From Candidatus Amarolinea dominans (lineage in GTDB: Bacteria; Chloroflexota; Anaerolineae; SSC4; Amarolineaceae), in contig JADJYJ010000001.1 of assembly GCA_016719785.1 (NCBI GenBank), forward strand, positions 124,001 through 188,000: a DNA stretch of 64,000 nucleotides, given 5' to 3'. Below are positions 15,354 to 24,278 of the stretch, one piece after another (the stretch's first letter is position 1; the number at the start of each line of letters is the position of its first letter). The notes under the pieces are model-generated. The model did no database searches. It was not told where the DNA came from and worked only from the letters and a program-made list of their open reading frames with translations. The translations under genes were made by a program, and so were the position numbers.

Positions 15354-17048
15354 TCAGGCCGCATCGGGTCGCGCCTTGAGTTCGTGCTTCAGGATCTTGC
15401 CCGCGCCTGAGAGCGGCATGGCGTCCAGGATCACCACGCGGCGCGGGGCCTTGAAACGGGCCAGGTTGGCCTGCATGAACGCCAGTAGTTCATCTGCCGT
15501 GGCTGTGGCGCCCGGCTTGAGCGTGACGAAAGCCCGGCCCACTTCGCCCCAGCGCTCATCGGGCACACCGATCACCGCGGCCAGGGCCACGGCCGGATGG
15601 CGGTAGAGCACCGCTTCGATCTCCGCCGGATAGACATTCTCGCCGCCGGAGATGAACAGATCTTTCTTGCGCCCCACGATGAAGAAATACCACTCGGCAT
15701 CGTAGCGCGCCAGGTCGCCGGTGTGAAACCAACCTTCGACATCCAGCGCGGCCGCGCTGGCCGCCTCGTCGTTGAAATAGCCGGAGGCAAAAGACGGACC
15801 TTTCAAGACCAGCTCGCCCACCTGGTCCGGGCCAAGCGGCCGATTTTCGGCGTCAACGACGCGTGCGTCCACGTAGAAATTGGGGCGACCGATGCTGCCC
15901 GCCTTGCGGATGGCATCTTCGGGCGCCAGGGCAAAGACGCCAGGGCCAAATTCGGTCATGCCAAAGCCCTGCTTGAAACGCACCTGCTTCTCCGCGGTGT
16001 ATTTCTCCACCAGGGGCACGGGCAGGGGCGCGCCCCCGCTGGTGCAAAAACGCAGGGAACTCAAATCGGCCGTGGCCCAGGTGGGCGCCTGCGTCAACAA
16101 TTCGTACATTGTGGGTACGCCGGCAAAAACCGTCACCCGCTCCTGTTCGATCAAGCCGAGCACCTGCGCCGGGTCGAACTGCCGCGTCAAGACGGTGGCG
16201 CCGCCCAGGATGATCTGCGGCAGAGTATACACGAAAAGACCGCCGGTGTGAAACAGGGGAAAGACATTGAGAAAGATGTCGTGATGCTGCAGGTCATGAA
16301 TGACCGTGTTGAGGGTGTTCCAGGCAATCTGGCGGTGGGTGATGCGCGCGCCTTTGGCATGGCCGGTGGTGCCGCCGGTGAAGATCAGCGCGGCCGTATC
16401 TTCCGGTTCTAACGCCGGACAGGTGACCGGTTCCGGCGCCGCCTGCGCGATGATGTCCGCATACGCCTGGCGAAACTGCTCAGGCGGCGCGCCATCGCAG
16501 GCGAGCGAGGCGAGCGATCGAAATCGCGCCTGATGGGCGTCCCGCCGGGCGTCCACCTGCGTGGACGCAGTGTCGGTCGGCGCAGGCCGACCTTGCGGCG
16601 GAACGCCCGTTCGGCCCGAATTCATTCGGCTGTGGTCGGCGCCATCCAGGGGGATGAAGAAGCGCAGTTTTTCGGCGAGCGCGTCAGCCAGAGACGTCAC
16701 CGTGTCGTGAAACTCGTCCGAATAGAACAGGATACGCGGGGTGGTTTCCTGCACCACCGTCAACAGTTCGCACGGGTGCAGACGCCAGTTGAACGCGGTG
16801 TGGATGGCGCCCAGCTTGCCGCAGGCAAAGAAGATGTCGAGGTGTTCCACGCCGTCACGGGCGAGGACTCCCACCCGATCCCCCTTGCGCACGCCGGCCA
16901 CGCTGCGCAGCCAATGGGCCACGTTGTTGGCGCGGACGTTCAATTCGGCGTAGGTCAGCCGCAAGGCCGGCGTCTTGCCGGCATCTACGATAGCGAGGCG
17001 CGCGGGCGAATAGATCGCCCGACGGCCCAAATAATCACCGATGACCAT
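15354..17048 (-). CDS. AMP-forming acyl-CoA synthetase (long-chain fatty-acid CoA ligase type) with an in-frame repeat insertion
   Basis: Activates a carboxylic acid with ATP and CoA. The 564-aa protein has the ANL fold marks: P-loop LIFTGGTTGHAKG (about residues 222-234), GFGMTEFGPG, the hinge region TGDLARYDAEW with IVGRKKD, SGGENVYPAEIE, and the C-terminal catalytic Lys in GAGKILKHEL. Residues about 141-188 are an insertion not expected in the family. It is encoded by a cloverleaf-like palindromic element and its flanks, and reads GVPPQGRPAPTDTAS in the middle. The frame stays open across it. Start ATG at 17048. Confidence 0.88.
   Translation of the reverse strand: MVIGDYLGRRAIYSPARLAIVDAGKTPALRLTYAELNVRANNVAHWLRSVAGVRKGDRVGVLARDGVEHLDIFFACGKLGAIHTAFNWRLHPCELLTVVQETTPRILFYSDEFHDTVTSLADALAEKLRFFIPLDGADHSRMNSGRTGVPPQGRPAPTDTASTQVDARRDAHQARFRSLASLACDGAPPEQFRQAYADIIAQAAPEPVTCPALEPEDTAALIFTGGTTGHAKGARITHRQIAWNTLNTVIHDLQHHDIFLNVFPLFHTGGLFVYTLPQIILGGATVLTRQFDPAQVLGLIEQERVTVFAGVPTMYELLTQAPTWATADLSSLRFCTSGGAPLPVPLVEKYTAEKQVRFKQGFGMTEFGPGVFALAPEDAIRKAGSIGRPNFYVDARVVDAENRPLGPDQVGELVLKGPSFASGYFNDEAASAAALDVEGWFHTGDLARYDAEWYFFIVGRKKDLFISGGENVYPAEIEAVLYRHPAVALAAVIGVPDERWGEVGRAFVTLKPGATATADELLAFMQANLARFKAPRRVVILDAMPLSGAGKILKHELKARPDAA
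16535..16608. repeat. Cloverleaf-like palindromic element inside the acyl-CoA ligase gene
   Basis: An outer stem, GGGCGTCCCGCCG (16535-16547) with CGGCGGAACGCCC (16596-16608), pairs at 12 of 13 positions and encloses two perfect hairpins. These are GCGTCCAC-ctgc-GTGGACGC (16549-16568) and GGTCGGC-gcag-GCCGACC (16575-16592). The three-way-junction fold points to a structured mobile repeat and not to chance coding sequence. Confidence 0.75.
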
Positions 17049-17131
17049 GGGCTATGGCTCCCCTGGGAAAAATCTCGAACCGCAAGCCGCCAAACGAATT
17101 GGGAATGAATTCGGCGGTGCGATGGCAATCA

Positions 17132-18871
17132 CTACTCCGTCCACGTGCTGACATAGATATAGCCGCTGTTGGCAAAGGCCAGGAAAAGGCGCTGCGAGCC
17201 GGCCGCGATGATACGCGGGTCATCGGTCGGCACGGTGCTGAGGCGACTCGGCGCCTGGCGCAGGACACCGGCCGCGTCCAGGCGCGCCAGCCAGACGCCG
17301 CCATTGCCGCCGGAGCCGCCCCAAATCACGTCGCAGTTGCCGCTGCTGCTGCACGCCACATCAGGCACAGGCCAGGGCGCAACCTGGCTGACAATCGTCG
17401 TGGCCTGCACGGCGCCATCGGGCGCCAGGCGCGCCAGGCGCAGGTTGGTCGGCCCCGGATCAGGCGCGGGCGGCGGGTTCGGGTAATCCTGCCAAACTAC
17501 CCACACCTGGCCGGTGACCGGGTTGAAGGTGGCGCGCGGCTTCTCTTGCGCGCCAGGGGCCGCATAGGTCACGGTGTTGGTCACAGACGCGGTCACGCCG
17601 CTGCCAAGCATCTGTTGGTAGATGTCGAACGCCTCTTCAGCGCCGGCGCCGCTGCGATCATCGCTCCAGAACAAGTAATGCTGGCCGGCATGGTAGGCCA
17701 TCGTGGCGTACTGCTGGTAGCGCGGGGCCGGATCGTGCGGCGGCGCGCGGTCCGTGGTGACCACGAAGTTGCCGCCATCTTCCAGGCGCAGGGTGCCGAA
17801 AAGATAGCCCAGCCACTGGCCGAAAATCTCTTTGGCCGTTTCGGGCGGGCGCGGCGGAGTCATCCCCATGCGATAGCGGTGATCGTGCCAGATGATGAGG
17901 AACTGGTTGCTCTGCTCATCGTAGCTGATCACCGGCACCCACTGGCAATCCACCGCGTCGGCGATGACCAGCGGCGAGTCAATCAACTGCCCGTCGGCGC
18001 CCACGCGCTGCGCCTTGATGTCATAGCAGGTATCGAACCAGGTCGCGGATGTGGCCTGCGGGCTGACCTCCTGCCAGGCCACCAGGTATTCTTGCTGCTG
18101 TGGGTTGTAGACCACAAACGGCCACTGTGCATCCTGCGCCGTGCGGTTGATCTCGATGTCCATCGTGCCCAGCGGCGTCCCGTCCGGGCGCACCAGGCGA
18201 CCGTAGATATCGCCGTTGTTTTCCAGCCCATAGCCCAAGGTCCACTCGCGGCCGGGGTCGTTGCGCTTATCCTGCCAGACGACCAGGAAACGGTCGTGCT
18301 GGCCGTCGTACGCGGCGTGCGGCTGAAAGCGCGCCCAGGTTGGAGTGCCGGGGTTGATCGCCGCCGGCGCCGGTGTGGCGCCAGGCGTCCAGGCGGAGGT
18401 CACAGTCGGCGTGGGGGTTGGCGTGGGCGACGGCATCATGGTCGGGGTTGATGTAGACGAAGGCGTCAATGTCGGCGTCAGGGTTGCCGTGGGCGATGGT
18501 GTGTGTGTCGGCGTTCGTGTCGGTGTGAGTGTCGGCGTGAATGTGAGCGTCCATGTCGGTGTGAGGGTCGGTGTCCGTGTCGGCGTTCGTGTCGGTGTGA
18601 GTGTCGGTGTGAGTGTCGGCGTCCGCGTCGGCGTGAGTGTCGGCGTTCGTGTCGGTGTGAGTGTCGGCGTCCGTGTCGGCGTTCGTGTCGGCGTCGGCGT
18701 GACCGTGGGCAGCGGCGTCCAGGTCGGCACAGGGGTGTGCGCAGGGCCGCCGTCCAGCACAAGCAGGAGCGGGAAAAAAGTCGTGGTGCGTACCGCGGGC
18801 GCGGTCACAGCCAGCGCCGCAACCAACGCGCCCAGGCTCAAAATCGTCAGGTAAAGATTCCGTATGCTCAA
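17132..18871 (-). CDS. Secreted protein with N-terminal Thr-Pro linker and WQD-type beta-propeller-like repeats (579 aa)
   Basis: An N-terminal hydrophobic signal segment (LYLTILSLGALVAALAV) is followed by a FFPLLLVLDGG stretch, then a Thr-Pro/Arg/Leu repeat linker (about residues 48-150). The globular part has five or so repeats containing FLVVWQDKR, YLVAWQEV, FLIIWHDHR, LFWSDDRSG and VWVVWQDYP, each near a D-I-Y-x-x-R/Q strand. This resembles blade motifs of sialidase/BNR-like propellers. No catalytic residues are evident. It is probably a surface or extracellular binding protein. It is a single gene followed by the ligase operon. Confidence 0.75.
   Translation of the reverse strand: MSIRNLYLTILSLGALVAALAVTAPAVRTTTFFPLLLVLDGGPAHTPVPTWTPLPTVTPTPTRTPTRTPTLTPTRTPTLTPTRTPTLTPTLTPTRTPTRTPTLTPTWTLTFTPTLTPTRTPTHTPSPTATLTPTLTPSSTSTPTMMPSPTPTPTPTVTSAWTPGATPAPAAINPGTPTWARFQPHAAYDGQHDRFLVVWQDKRNDPGREWTLGYGLENNGDIYGRLVRPDGTPLGTMDIEINRTAQDAQWPFVVYNPQQQEYLVAWQEVSPQATSATWFDTCYDIKAQRVGADGQLIDSPLVIADAVDCQWVPVISYDEQSNQFLIIWHDHRYRMGMTPPRPPETAKEIFGQWLGYLFGTLRLEDGGNFVVTTDRAPPHDPAPRYQQYATMAYHAGQHYLFWSDDRSGAGAEEAFDIYQQMLGSGVTASVTNTVTYAAPGAQEKPRATFNPVTGQVWVVWQDYPNPPPAPDPGPTNLRLARLAPDGAVQATTIVSQVAPWPVPDVACSSSGNCDVIWGGSGGNGGVWLARLDAAGVLRQAPSRLSTVPTDDPRIIAAGSQRLFLAFANSGYIYVSTWTE
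18390..18715 (-). repeat. Thr-Pro coding tandem repeat (6/12/24-bp periods)
   Basis: On the plus strand it reads as gtcggcgt/gtgtcggtgtgagt alternations, coding TPTRTPTLTP in the gene direction. Copy number is likely to vary by slippage. Confidence 0.8.
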
Positions 18872-18883
18872 GTTAGTGACCCG

Positions 18884-20035
18884 TCATTCGCCTAAGATGA
18901 TGCCGGCGCCAGCTTCTGCGCCGCTCAGGTAAATCTGCGGCGTCAATCCGGTGCGGCGCGCCACCTCGCGCTGCAAGGCATCCACCACCGCGGGGACGCA
19001 GGCGTTGACGACCAGGCTGACGGTGCAGCCGCCAAAACCGGCGCCGGTGAGGCGCGCGCCCAGGCAGCCAGGCACGGCCCGGGCCACCTCCACCATCGTG
19101 TCGAGGACCGGATGGCTGACGGCGTAGAGATCGCGCAGGCTGGTGTGCGATTCGTCCATATCGCGACCAAAAGCCGTCACATCGCCCGCACGCAAGGCCG
19201 CCACGCTGTGCAGCACGCGTTCATTTTCTGCAACCACATGCCGGCAACGCTGCGCCACCAGGTCAGGCAACGCCGGCGCGCGGCGCTCGAACTCGGCCAG
19301 GCTGACATCACGCAACGCCGGCACGCCCAGGCGCCGCGCGCCTTCTTCACACTGGGCGCGGCGCTCATTGTAGGCGCTGTCCACCAAGCCGCGGCGCACC
19401 GTGCTATCGGCAATGACAAACTGCACCCCGGCCGGCAAGGGCACGGCCTCGAAACCGAGACTGCGGCAGTCAATGAGCAAGGCATGCCCGGCCTGGCCCA
19501 GCGATGAAATGTATTGATCCATGATCCCGCACTTGACGCCCACAAAGTCATTCTCGGCCTTCTGGCTCAAGAGCGCGGCCTGCACCGCGTCGAGCGTCAG
19601 GTTGCCCAGGGCGCGAAAGGCGGTCACCGTCGCCAGTTCGGTGGCGGCAGACGATGAAAGCCCGGAGCCGATCGGTACGTTGCCCTCCATCACCGCATCG
19701 AAGCCGGTCAGTTCGAAGCCGGCGCCCTGCAATGCCCACGCCACCCCGCGTAGATAGTTGCCCCAGGGGCTTGTGGTCGTCAATTGCAGGTCGTCCAGGC
19801 TGAAGCGATCGTGCTGCTGGAAATTGAGCGAGAAGACATGCACCTGACGATCCGTGCGCGGCGCCAGGGCCAGGCGCACATCGCGGTCAATCGCCATCGG
19901 CAGCACAAAACCGTCGTTATAATCGGTGTGCTCGCCAATCAGGTTGACACGACCGGGCGCACGCACCAACCACATGGGCATGGCGCCAAACTGCGCGCTA
20001 AATGTGCGGCGCAGGATTGCATGACGTGATGACAC
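18884..20035 (-). CDS. galK: Galactokinase
   Basis: Phosphorylates alpha-D-galactose with ATP in the Leloir pathway. GHMP-kinase motifs are present: the galactokinase signature RAPGRVNLIGEHTDYNDGFVLPMA, the ATP loop PIGSGLSSSAA, and the C-terminal GAGFGGCTVSL. I chose the GTG at 20035 because AAGAGG precedes it by about seven bases and because family proteins begin just before the FxxxFG segment. An ATG at 20053 in the same frame lacks a ribosome site. No other gal gene lies nearby, so the rest of the pathway is elsewhere. Confidence 0.95.
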   Translation of the reverse strand: MSSRHAILRRTFSAQFGAMPMWLVRAPGRVNLIGEHTDYNDGFVLPMAIDRDVRLALAPRTDRQVHVFSLNFQQHDRFSLDDLQLTTTSPWGNYLRGVAWALQGAGFELTGFDAVMEGNVPIGSGLSSSAATELATVTAFRALGNLTLDAVQAALLSQKAENDFVGVKCGIMDQYISSLGQAGHALLIDCRSLGFEAVPLPAGVQFVIADSTVRRGLVDSAYNERRAQCEEGARRLGVPALRDVSLAEFERRAPALPDLVAQRCRHVVAENERVLHSVAALRAGDVTAFGRDMDESHTSLRDLYAVSHPVLDTMVEVARAVPGCLGARLTGAGFGGCTVSLVVNACVPAVVDALQREVARRTGLTPQIYLSGAEAGAGIILGE

Positions 20036-20091
20036 AGTTAAACCTCTTGCCATTGAACACGAGACATGATGCGGCTGCTATTGCAATGGCT

Positions 20092-20120
20092 ATTGTACGC
20101 CGGGGCTTGCAGACTGGCAA
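20092..20120 (-). promoter_or_regulatory. galK promoter
   Basis: On the minus strand TTGCCA (20120-20115), 17-base spacer, TACAAT (20097-20092). It lies about 40-60 bases before galK and gives a short leader. Confidence 0.65.
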
Positions 20121-20210
20121 GTACGGGTCACTTTTCTTTTCGCCCTGGTCAGGTATCATCGTCCTACCCAAATAGGTGGGCATGAACCACCCTGATAGTG
20201 ACGCAACTTT

Positions 20211-20239
20211 TTGACAGGTAATCCATTTCTCGTTATGAT
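20211..20239 (+). promoter_or_regulatory. fabF promoter
   Basis: TTGACA (20211-20216), 17-base spacer, TATGAT (20234-20239): close to the sigma-70 consensus. The leader of about 110 bases includes a short inverted repeat, CTTGAT (20241-20246) and ATCAAG (20255-20260), at the expected transcription start, which could be an operator. Confidence 0.7.
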
Positions 20240-20356
20240 GCTTGATAATGCTGCATCAAGGGTGCAACCCGCTCCGCCCCGGTCTTTCAACCGGCGCCAG
20301 CGGGGCGTGCAAGATGGATCGAAATCATTTGTGACATGAGAGAGGAGTATCACGGC

Positions 20357-21616
20357 ATGACACGTGTTTTTGTGACCGGGATGGGGGCTTTGTCTGCACT
20401 GGGTAACGATGTGCCAACCTACTGGCAAAACCTATTGGCGGGCAAATCTGGCGCCGGCCCCATCATAGGCTTCGATGCCAGTGATCTGCCCGTCCGCATT
20501 GCCTGCGAGGTCAAGGACTTCGACGCCAGCCAGTTCATGGATCGCAAGACGGCCCGGCGCACTGCCCGCTCCATTCAACTGGCGGTGGCAGCGACGCGCC
20601 AGGCCCTGGCCGACGCCCACTTCGAAGTGACGCCGGAGAACAGCGAGCGCGTGGGCGTGCTGCTGAACACCGGGGGCGGCGGCATCACCGAGATGGAGCC
20701 AGGCACGATCGGTCTGATCGAAAAAGGCCCGCGTTCGGTCGGGCCGTTCCTGGTTCCCAACGTAATGTCCAACGCCGTCGCCTGCGTGGTCTCGATCGAA
20801 TTTGGCGTGCGCGGCCCGGTCATGACCTCCACCGCGGCGTGCGCCAGCGGCAACTACGCGCTGATCGAGGGCTACAACCTGATCCAGCGCGATGAGGCCG
20901 ATGTGGTGATTGCCGGCGGCAGCGAGGCGGCCATGTCGCGTCTGACGATGGCGGCCTTTGCCCGCATGGGGCCACTTTCCTCACGCAATGATGACCCGGA
21001 ACATGCCTGTCGCCCGTTCGACAAGGAGCGCGACGGGTTCGTGTGCGGCGAAGGCGCCGGGGTGATGATCCTGGAAAGCGAAGCTCATGCGCGCGCACGC
21101 GGCGCGCAACTGCTGGCCGAAGTGCGCGGGGGCCGCATCACCGGCGATGGCTATCACATCACTGCGCCCGAACCGAGCGGCAACGGCGCTGCCCGCGCCA
21201 TTCGCAACGCGATCAAGGCGGCCGGGCTGCAGCCGGAAGACATTGACCTGATCTATGCCCATGGCACCGGCACGACGCTCAACGATGCCGTGGAAACGAC
21301 CGCCATCAAGAAAGCGCTGGGGCAACATGCCTACAGCGTGGCGGTGACAGCCACCAAATCCATGATCGGCCACACGCTGGGCGCGGCGGGCGCCTTGTCG
21401 GCCATTGGCGCGGTGCTCAGCCTGCATGAAGGCATCATTCCGCCCACCATGAACTACAGCGTGCCCGATCCTGAGTGTGATCTGGATTATGTGCCGGACG
21501 TGGCGCGCCAGAAAACCCTTCATCACGCGCTGGTCAACGCGTTTGGCTTCGGCGGCCAAAATGTCGTCGCCGTGCTCAGTCGGGTCAACGACTCCGAGAT
21601 GACGGCTCCGAGATAA
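20357..21616 (+). CDS. fabF: Beta-ketoacyl-ACP synthase II
   Basis: Condenses malonyl-ACP with acyl-ACP in fatty-acid elongation. The Cys-His-His triad is visible: Cys in STAACASGNYA, His in YAHGTGTTLND and His in KSMIGHTLGAAGA. At about 419 aa it has normal length. The start at 20357 (MTRVFVTGMG) is chosen because GAGAGGAG lies just upstream and because family members begin here. An ATG 21 bases earlier is less likely. No acpP, fabG or fabD is adjacent, unlike the usual fab cluster. Confidence 0.95.
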   Translation: MTRVFVTGMGALSALGNDVPTYWQNLLAGKSGAGPIIGFDASDLPVRIACEVKDFDASQFMDRKTARRTARSIQLAVAATRQALADAHFEVTPENSERVGVLLNTGGGGITEMEPGTIGLIEKGPRSVGPFLVPNVMSNAVACVVSIEFGVRGPVMTSTAACASGNYALIEGYNLIQRDEADVVIAGGSEAAMSRLTMAAFARMGPLSSRNDDPEHACRPFDKERDGFVCGEGAGVMILESEAHARARGAQLLAEVRGGRITGDGYHITAPEPSGNGAARAIRNAIKAAGLQPEDIDLIYAHGTGTTLNDAVETTAIKKALGQHAYSVAVTATKSMIGHTLGAAGALSAIGAVLSLHEGIIPPTMNYSVPDPECDLDYVPDVARQKTLHHALVNAFGFGGQNVVAVLSRVNDSEMTAPR

Positions 21617-21645
21617 TAACTCCTACGATAACAGTTCCTGGAATA

Positions 21646-23087
21646 GTGAAGAAACACGAAATCAACCCAGCGCACACAGAAACCCGTTTTCTTGCAGAAA
21701 ACGGGTTTCTGACAGCATTGGCGCCACTGCTGGGCGCGGAGCGCGACGCGTTCGAGGCGACGTATGCGCAGCCGCCGACGATCGGGCTACGCGTCAATAC
21801 GCTGAAGCTGGCGGCTGCTGCGCTCAGGGATCGCCTGACGCCGTTGGCACTGGCGCCCGTACCGTGGTGCGCGGCCGGTTTCTGCATAGACGCCGGCGCC
21901 GCATCTCCTGCGGATTTTAGCCTGGGAAAATCTCCGCTGCACGCCGCCGGCCTCTACTACCTGCAAGAACCGAGCGCTATGGCGGTGGCCGAAGTGCTGG
22001 CGCCACAGCCCGGCGAACGGGTGCTCGACTTGTGCGCGGCGCCGGGCGGCAAATCCACGCACCTGGCCGCGTTGATGCAAAACCAGGGCCTGTTGGTCGC
22101 CAACGAAACCGTGCCAGGCCGGGCCGCCATTGTCGCCGAAAACCTGGAACGCTGGGGCGCACGCCATGCCATCATCACCAGCGAGACACCTGCACGCCTG
22201 GCAGCACGCTGGCCCGGCTTCTTCGATCGGGTCCTGGTTGATGCACCCTGTTCGGGCGAGGGGATGTTCCGACGCCTGCTGGCCGATGGTGCGCGCGTGG
22301 AATGGAGTGCAGGGCAGGTGGCCGGCTGTGCGCTGCGCCAGATGGATATCCTGGCGCGGCCGCGCTTCTGCTGCGCCCCGGCGGAATCCTGGTCTACAGC
22401 ACTTGCACCTTCAACCTGGACGAAAATGAACGAGTGATCGCACATTTTTTGCAGAGCCATTCCGATTTCGAGTTAGCCGCGCTGCCGATCGTCCCCGGTT
22501 GGGCGCCCGGACTTGGTCCGCTGGCAGGGCAGCCCGGGGTCGCGCGGCTGTGGCCGCACCGCGTCGCCGGGGAAGGACACTTCCTGGCGCTCCTCCAGCG
22601 TCGCCCCACAACAGAGACACCTCCACCCACGCGGCGCGCGCTGAGCGCCGGCCGGCCAGGACGCGCGGCCCAACGCGCTTGGGAAACCTTCTGCGCGGCC
22701 AATCTGGTGGCTGAGCCGCCGGGCACGTTGCTGCAAACCGGAACCTACCTGTACCAAGCGCCGGAGCCCACGCTTGATCTGGCGGGCTTGCGCGTGCTGC
22801 GACCGGGCTGGTGGTTGGGCGAAGGTCGCGGCGAGCGCCTGGAGCCGAGTCACGCCCTGGCCCTCGGCCTCACCCAGGCCGATTTCCAGCGCACGCTTGA
22901 CCTGGAGCCAGATGACCCGGCCGTGATGGCCTATTTGCACGGCGAGGCGCTGACTGCGCCCGGTGCGGCCGGCTGGCTGGCGGTCTGTGTGGATTCTTTC
23001 CCGCTGGGCTGGGGCAAGCGCAGCGGAGGGACCGTGAAGAATCATTACCCCAAAGGGCTGCGGGTAACAGGCGCCAGCCACAAGTGA
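21646..23087 (+). CDS. RsmF-like 16S rRNA m5C methyltransferase, frameshifted near 22357
   Basis: Methylates a cytosine in rRNA using SAM. Motifs are VLDLCAAPGGKSTHLA (SAM binding), VDAPCSGEGMFRR, and the catalytic-Cys motif YSTCTFNLDENE. A C-terminal extension with a PUA-like region ends in YPKGLRVTG. The frame breaks at about 22355-22359, in the run ggcgcggccgcg. One missing base there would join MDILA to RAALLLRPGGILVY. The gene therefore reads as two overlapping frames (21646-about 22357 and about 22358-23087). The sequence after the GTG start at 21646 contains a 33-bp palindrome coding ETRFLAENGFL, so the original start may be further in. Confidence 0.85.
21678..21710. repeat. 33-bp palindromic element (perfect copy), in frame at the start of the rsmF-like gene
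   Basis: Arms AGAAACCCGTTTTCT (21678-21692) and AGAAAACGGGTTTCT (21696-21710) are perfect complements with loop TGC. Its 33 bases (11 codons) keep the frame. Confidence 0.85.
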
Positions 23088-23131
23088 CCTCACCTCGACC
23101 CCCCTCTACGGATGGCCGCGCCCAACCCGGC

Positions 23132-23159
23132 TTGACGGCGGGACTGTTTGGACTACAAT
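23132..23159 (+). promoter_or_regulatory. Promoter of the DUF212 gene
   Basis: TTGACG (23132-23137), 16-base spacer, TACAAT (23154-23159), about 20 bases before the GTG start. Confidence 0.6.
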
Positions 23160-23178
23160 TCAAGTCAAGGGCTGCCCT

Positions 23179-23796
23179 GTGCGCCTCGCAACGCTGACCG
23201 ATCAGGGGACCGGCGGGAAGCGAGAGGTCAGGAGACCGACCCGCACAAGGCAAAGGAGATGGGCTACGACACTTTCTGACAATCTGGCTGGGCTGTTGCG
23301 CAATGATATTTTGCTGACGGTTTTCTGCGCATGGCTGGCGGCGCAGCTCATCAAAGCCGCGATTGAGTTCTGGTTTACCCGGCGCATCACTTGGCGCGTC
23401 CTCTTTGGGATGGGCGGCATGCCCAGTTCCCATTCGGCCTCAGTCACTTCGCTCAGTACCGCCGTGGGCCTGCACGTCGGTTTCAACAGCGCACTCTTTG
23501 CCGTGACCGCCATCCTGGCCGCGATTGTGATGACCGACGCCGCCGGGGTGCGCCGTGCGGCCGGCCGCCATGCCAGCGTTCTCAACTGGCTCCTGTCCGA
23601 TTTCCTGGATGAGGAGCAAACCGACCAAACACCGCCCGAGCAGCCTTCCAACTTGCCGCCAGAGCAGCCTTCCAGCTTCGAGATGAACATTCCACTGCCG
23701 CTGCAGGAACTCCTGGGCCACACCCCGGTGCAGGTGGTGGTGGGCGGATTGTTGGGTATCGTGGCTGCCGTCGTCTACTACACCATCGCCATGTAG
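23179..23796 (+). CDS. Divergent PAP2-family (DUF212) membrane protein (205 aa)
   Basis: Small integral membrane protein of the DUF212 type, distantly related to PAP2 lipid phosphatases. The family segment GMPSSHSASVTSLSTAVG is intact, preceded by a membrane segment (LLTVFCAWLAAQLIKAAIEF), and it ends in another (VVVGGLLGIVAAVVYYTIAM). A hydrophilic loop rich in Pro, Gln and Glu (about residues 148-175) contains a short duplication (PPEQPS twice). The GTG at 23179 has AAGGG eight bases ahead. A later start near the first membrane segment is also possible, since family members are usually about 150 aa. Confidence 0.85.
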   Translation: MRLATLTDQGTGGKREVRRPTRTRQRRWATTLSDNLAGLLRNDILLTVFCAWLAAQLIKAAIEFWFTRRITWRVLFGMGGMPSSHSASVTSLSTAVGLHVGFNSALFAVTAILAAIVMTDAAGVRRAAGRHASVLNWLLSDFLDEEQTDQTPPEQPSNLPPEQPSSFEMNIPLPLQELLGHTPVQVVVGGLLGIVAAVVYYTIAM

Positions 23797-23812
23797 AACA
23801 ACAGTCACTGCT

Positions 23813-23911
23813 GGCTCACACCAAGACACCAAGATGCCTTTTCTTCTTTGTATCTTGGCGTCTTTGGATGAAAACTCCTTTGGCTCACACCAAGACACGG
23901 AGACACAAAGG
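23813..23911. repeat. CCAAGACACCAAG-type inverted and direct repeats
   Basis: CCAAGACACCAAGAT (23821-23835) faces ATCTTGGCGTCTTTGG (23852-23867), and GGCTCACACCAAGACAC is repeated at both 23812 and 23882. It is a non-coding repeat at the edge of the Rhs island. A related segment lies at about 36750-36775. Confidence 0.6.
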
Positions 23912-23922
23912 CTGATCTTCTT

Positions 23923-24246
23923 GCTGCAACCGGTTCTCCGCATCGTAGACCAGGGTGTAGGTCACGCCGCCCACTGTGCGCCCGGTCATGTTGCCGTTGC
24001 AGGACGGAATCAGCCACGAATTTCACTAATTTGCACGAATTCCAGGGGCCTTTCGTGTCAATTCGTACAATTCGTGGCCGAAAACCGGCCAATGGTCTCC
24101 TTGACCCGGTTGCCGTCGCCGTCGTACACATAGCTGGCCGTGACGCCGCCGGACATCGCAGTCAGCCGGTTCTCGGCATTACAGACCAGGGTGATGTATG
24201 ATGGGGGCGCAATCTCTCTGTAAGTGCAGCGGCCACTAATCATCAC
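23923..24246 (-). pseudogene. Rhs/YD-repeat remnant, split by a palindromic repeat
   Basis: Two YD-repeat scraps are readable on the minus strand. The first (24246 to about 24080) contains NAENRLTAMSGG and YVYDGDGNRVKET. The second (about 24000 to 23925) contains NGNMTGRTVGGVTYTLVYD. Between them sits a CACGAATT-type palindrome (24013-24078). The same two motifs occur adjacent in the intact Rhs protein at 31.3-31.5 kb, so this is a decayed copy of an Rhs core. Confidence 0.75.
24013..24078. repeat. CACGAATT-type 66-bp palindromic repeat
   Basis: Begins GCCACGAATTTCACTAAT and ends AATTCGTACAATTCGTGGC. The two halves are imperfect complements around a short GC-rich loop. Three more copies lie at 28818-29052. 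Confidence 0.8.
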
Positions 24247-24278
24247 CTATCGTGCCGGTCATGCGCCAGACAACATCG

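Noticed and set aside
18390..18715. Tandem DNA repeat as CRISPR or origin iterons
   Set aside because: It is codon repeat for a Thr-Pro linker, in frame with a signal peptide and a globular domain.
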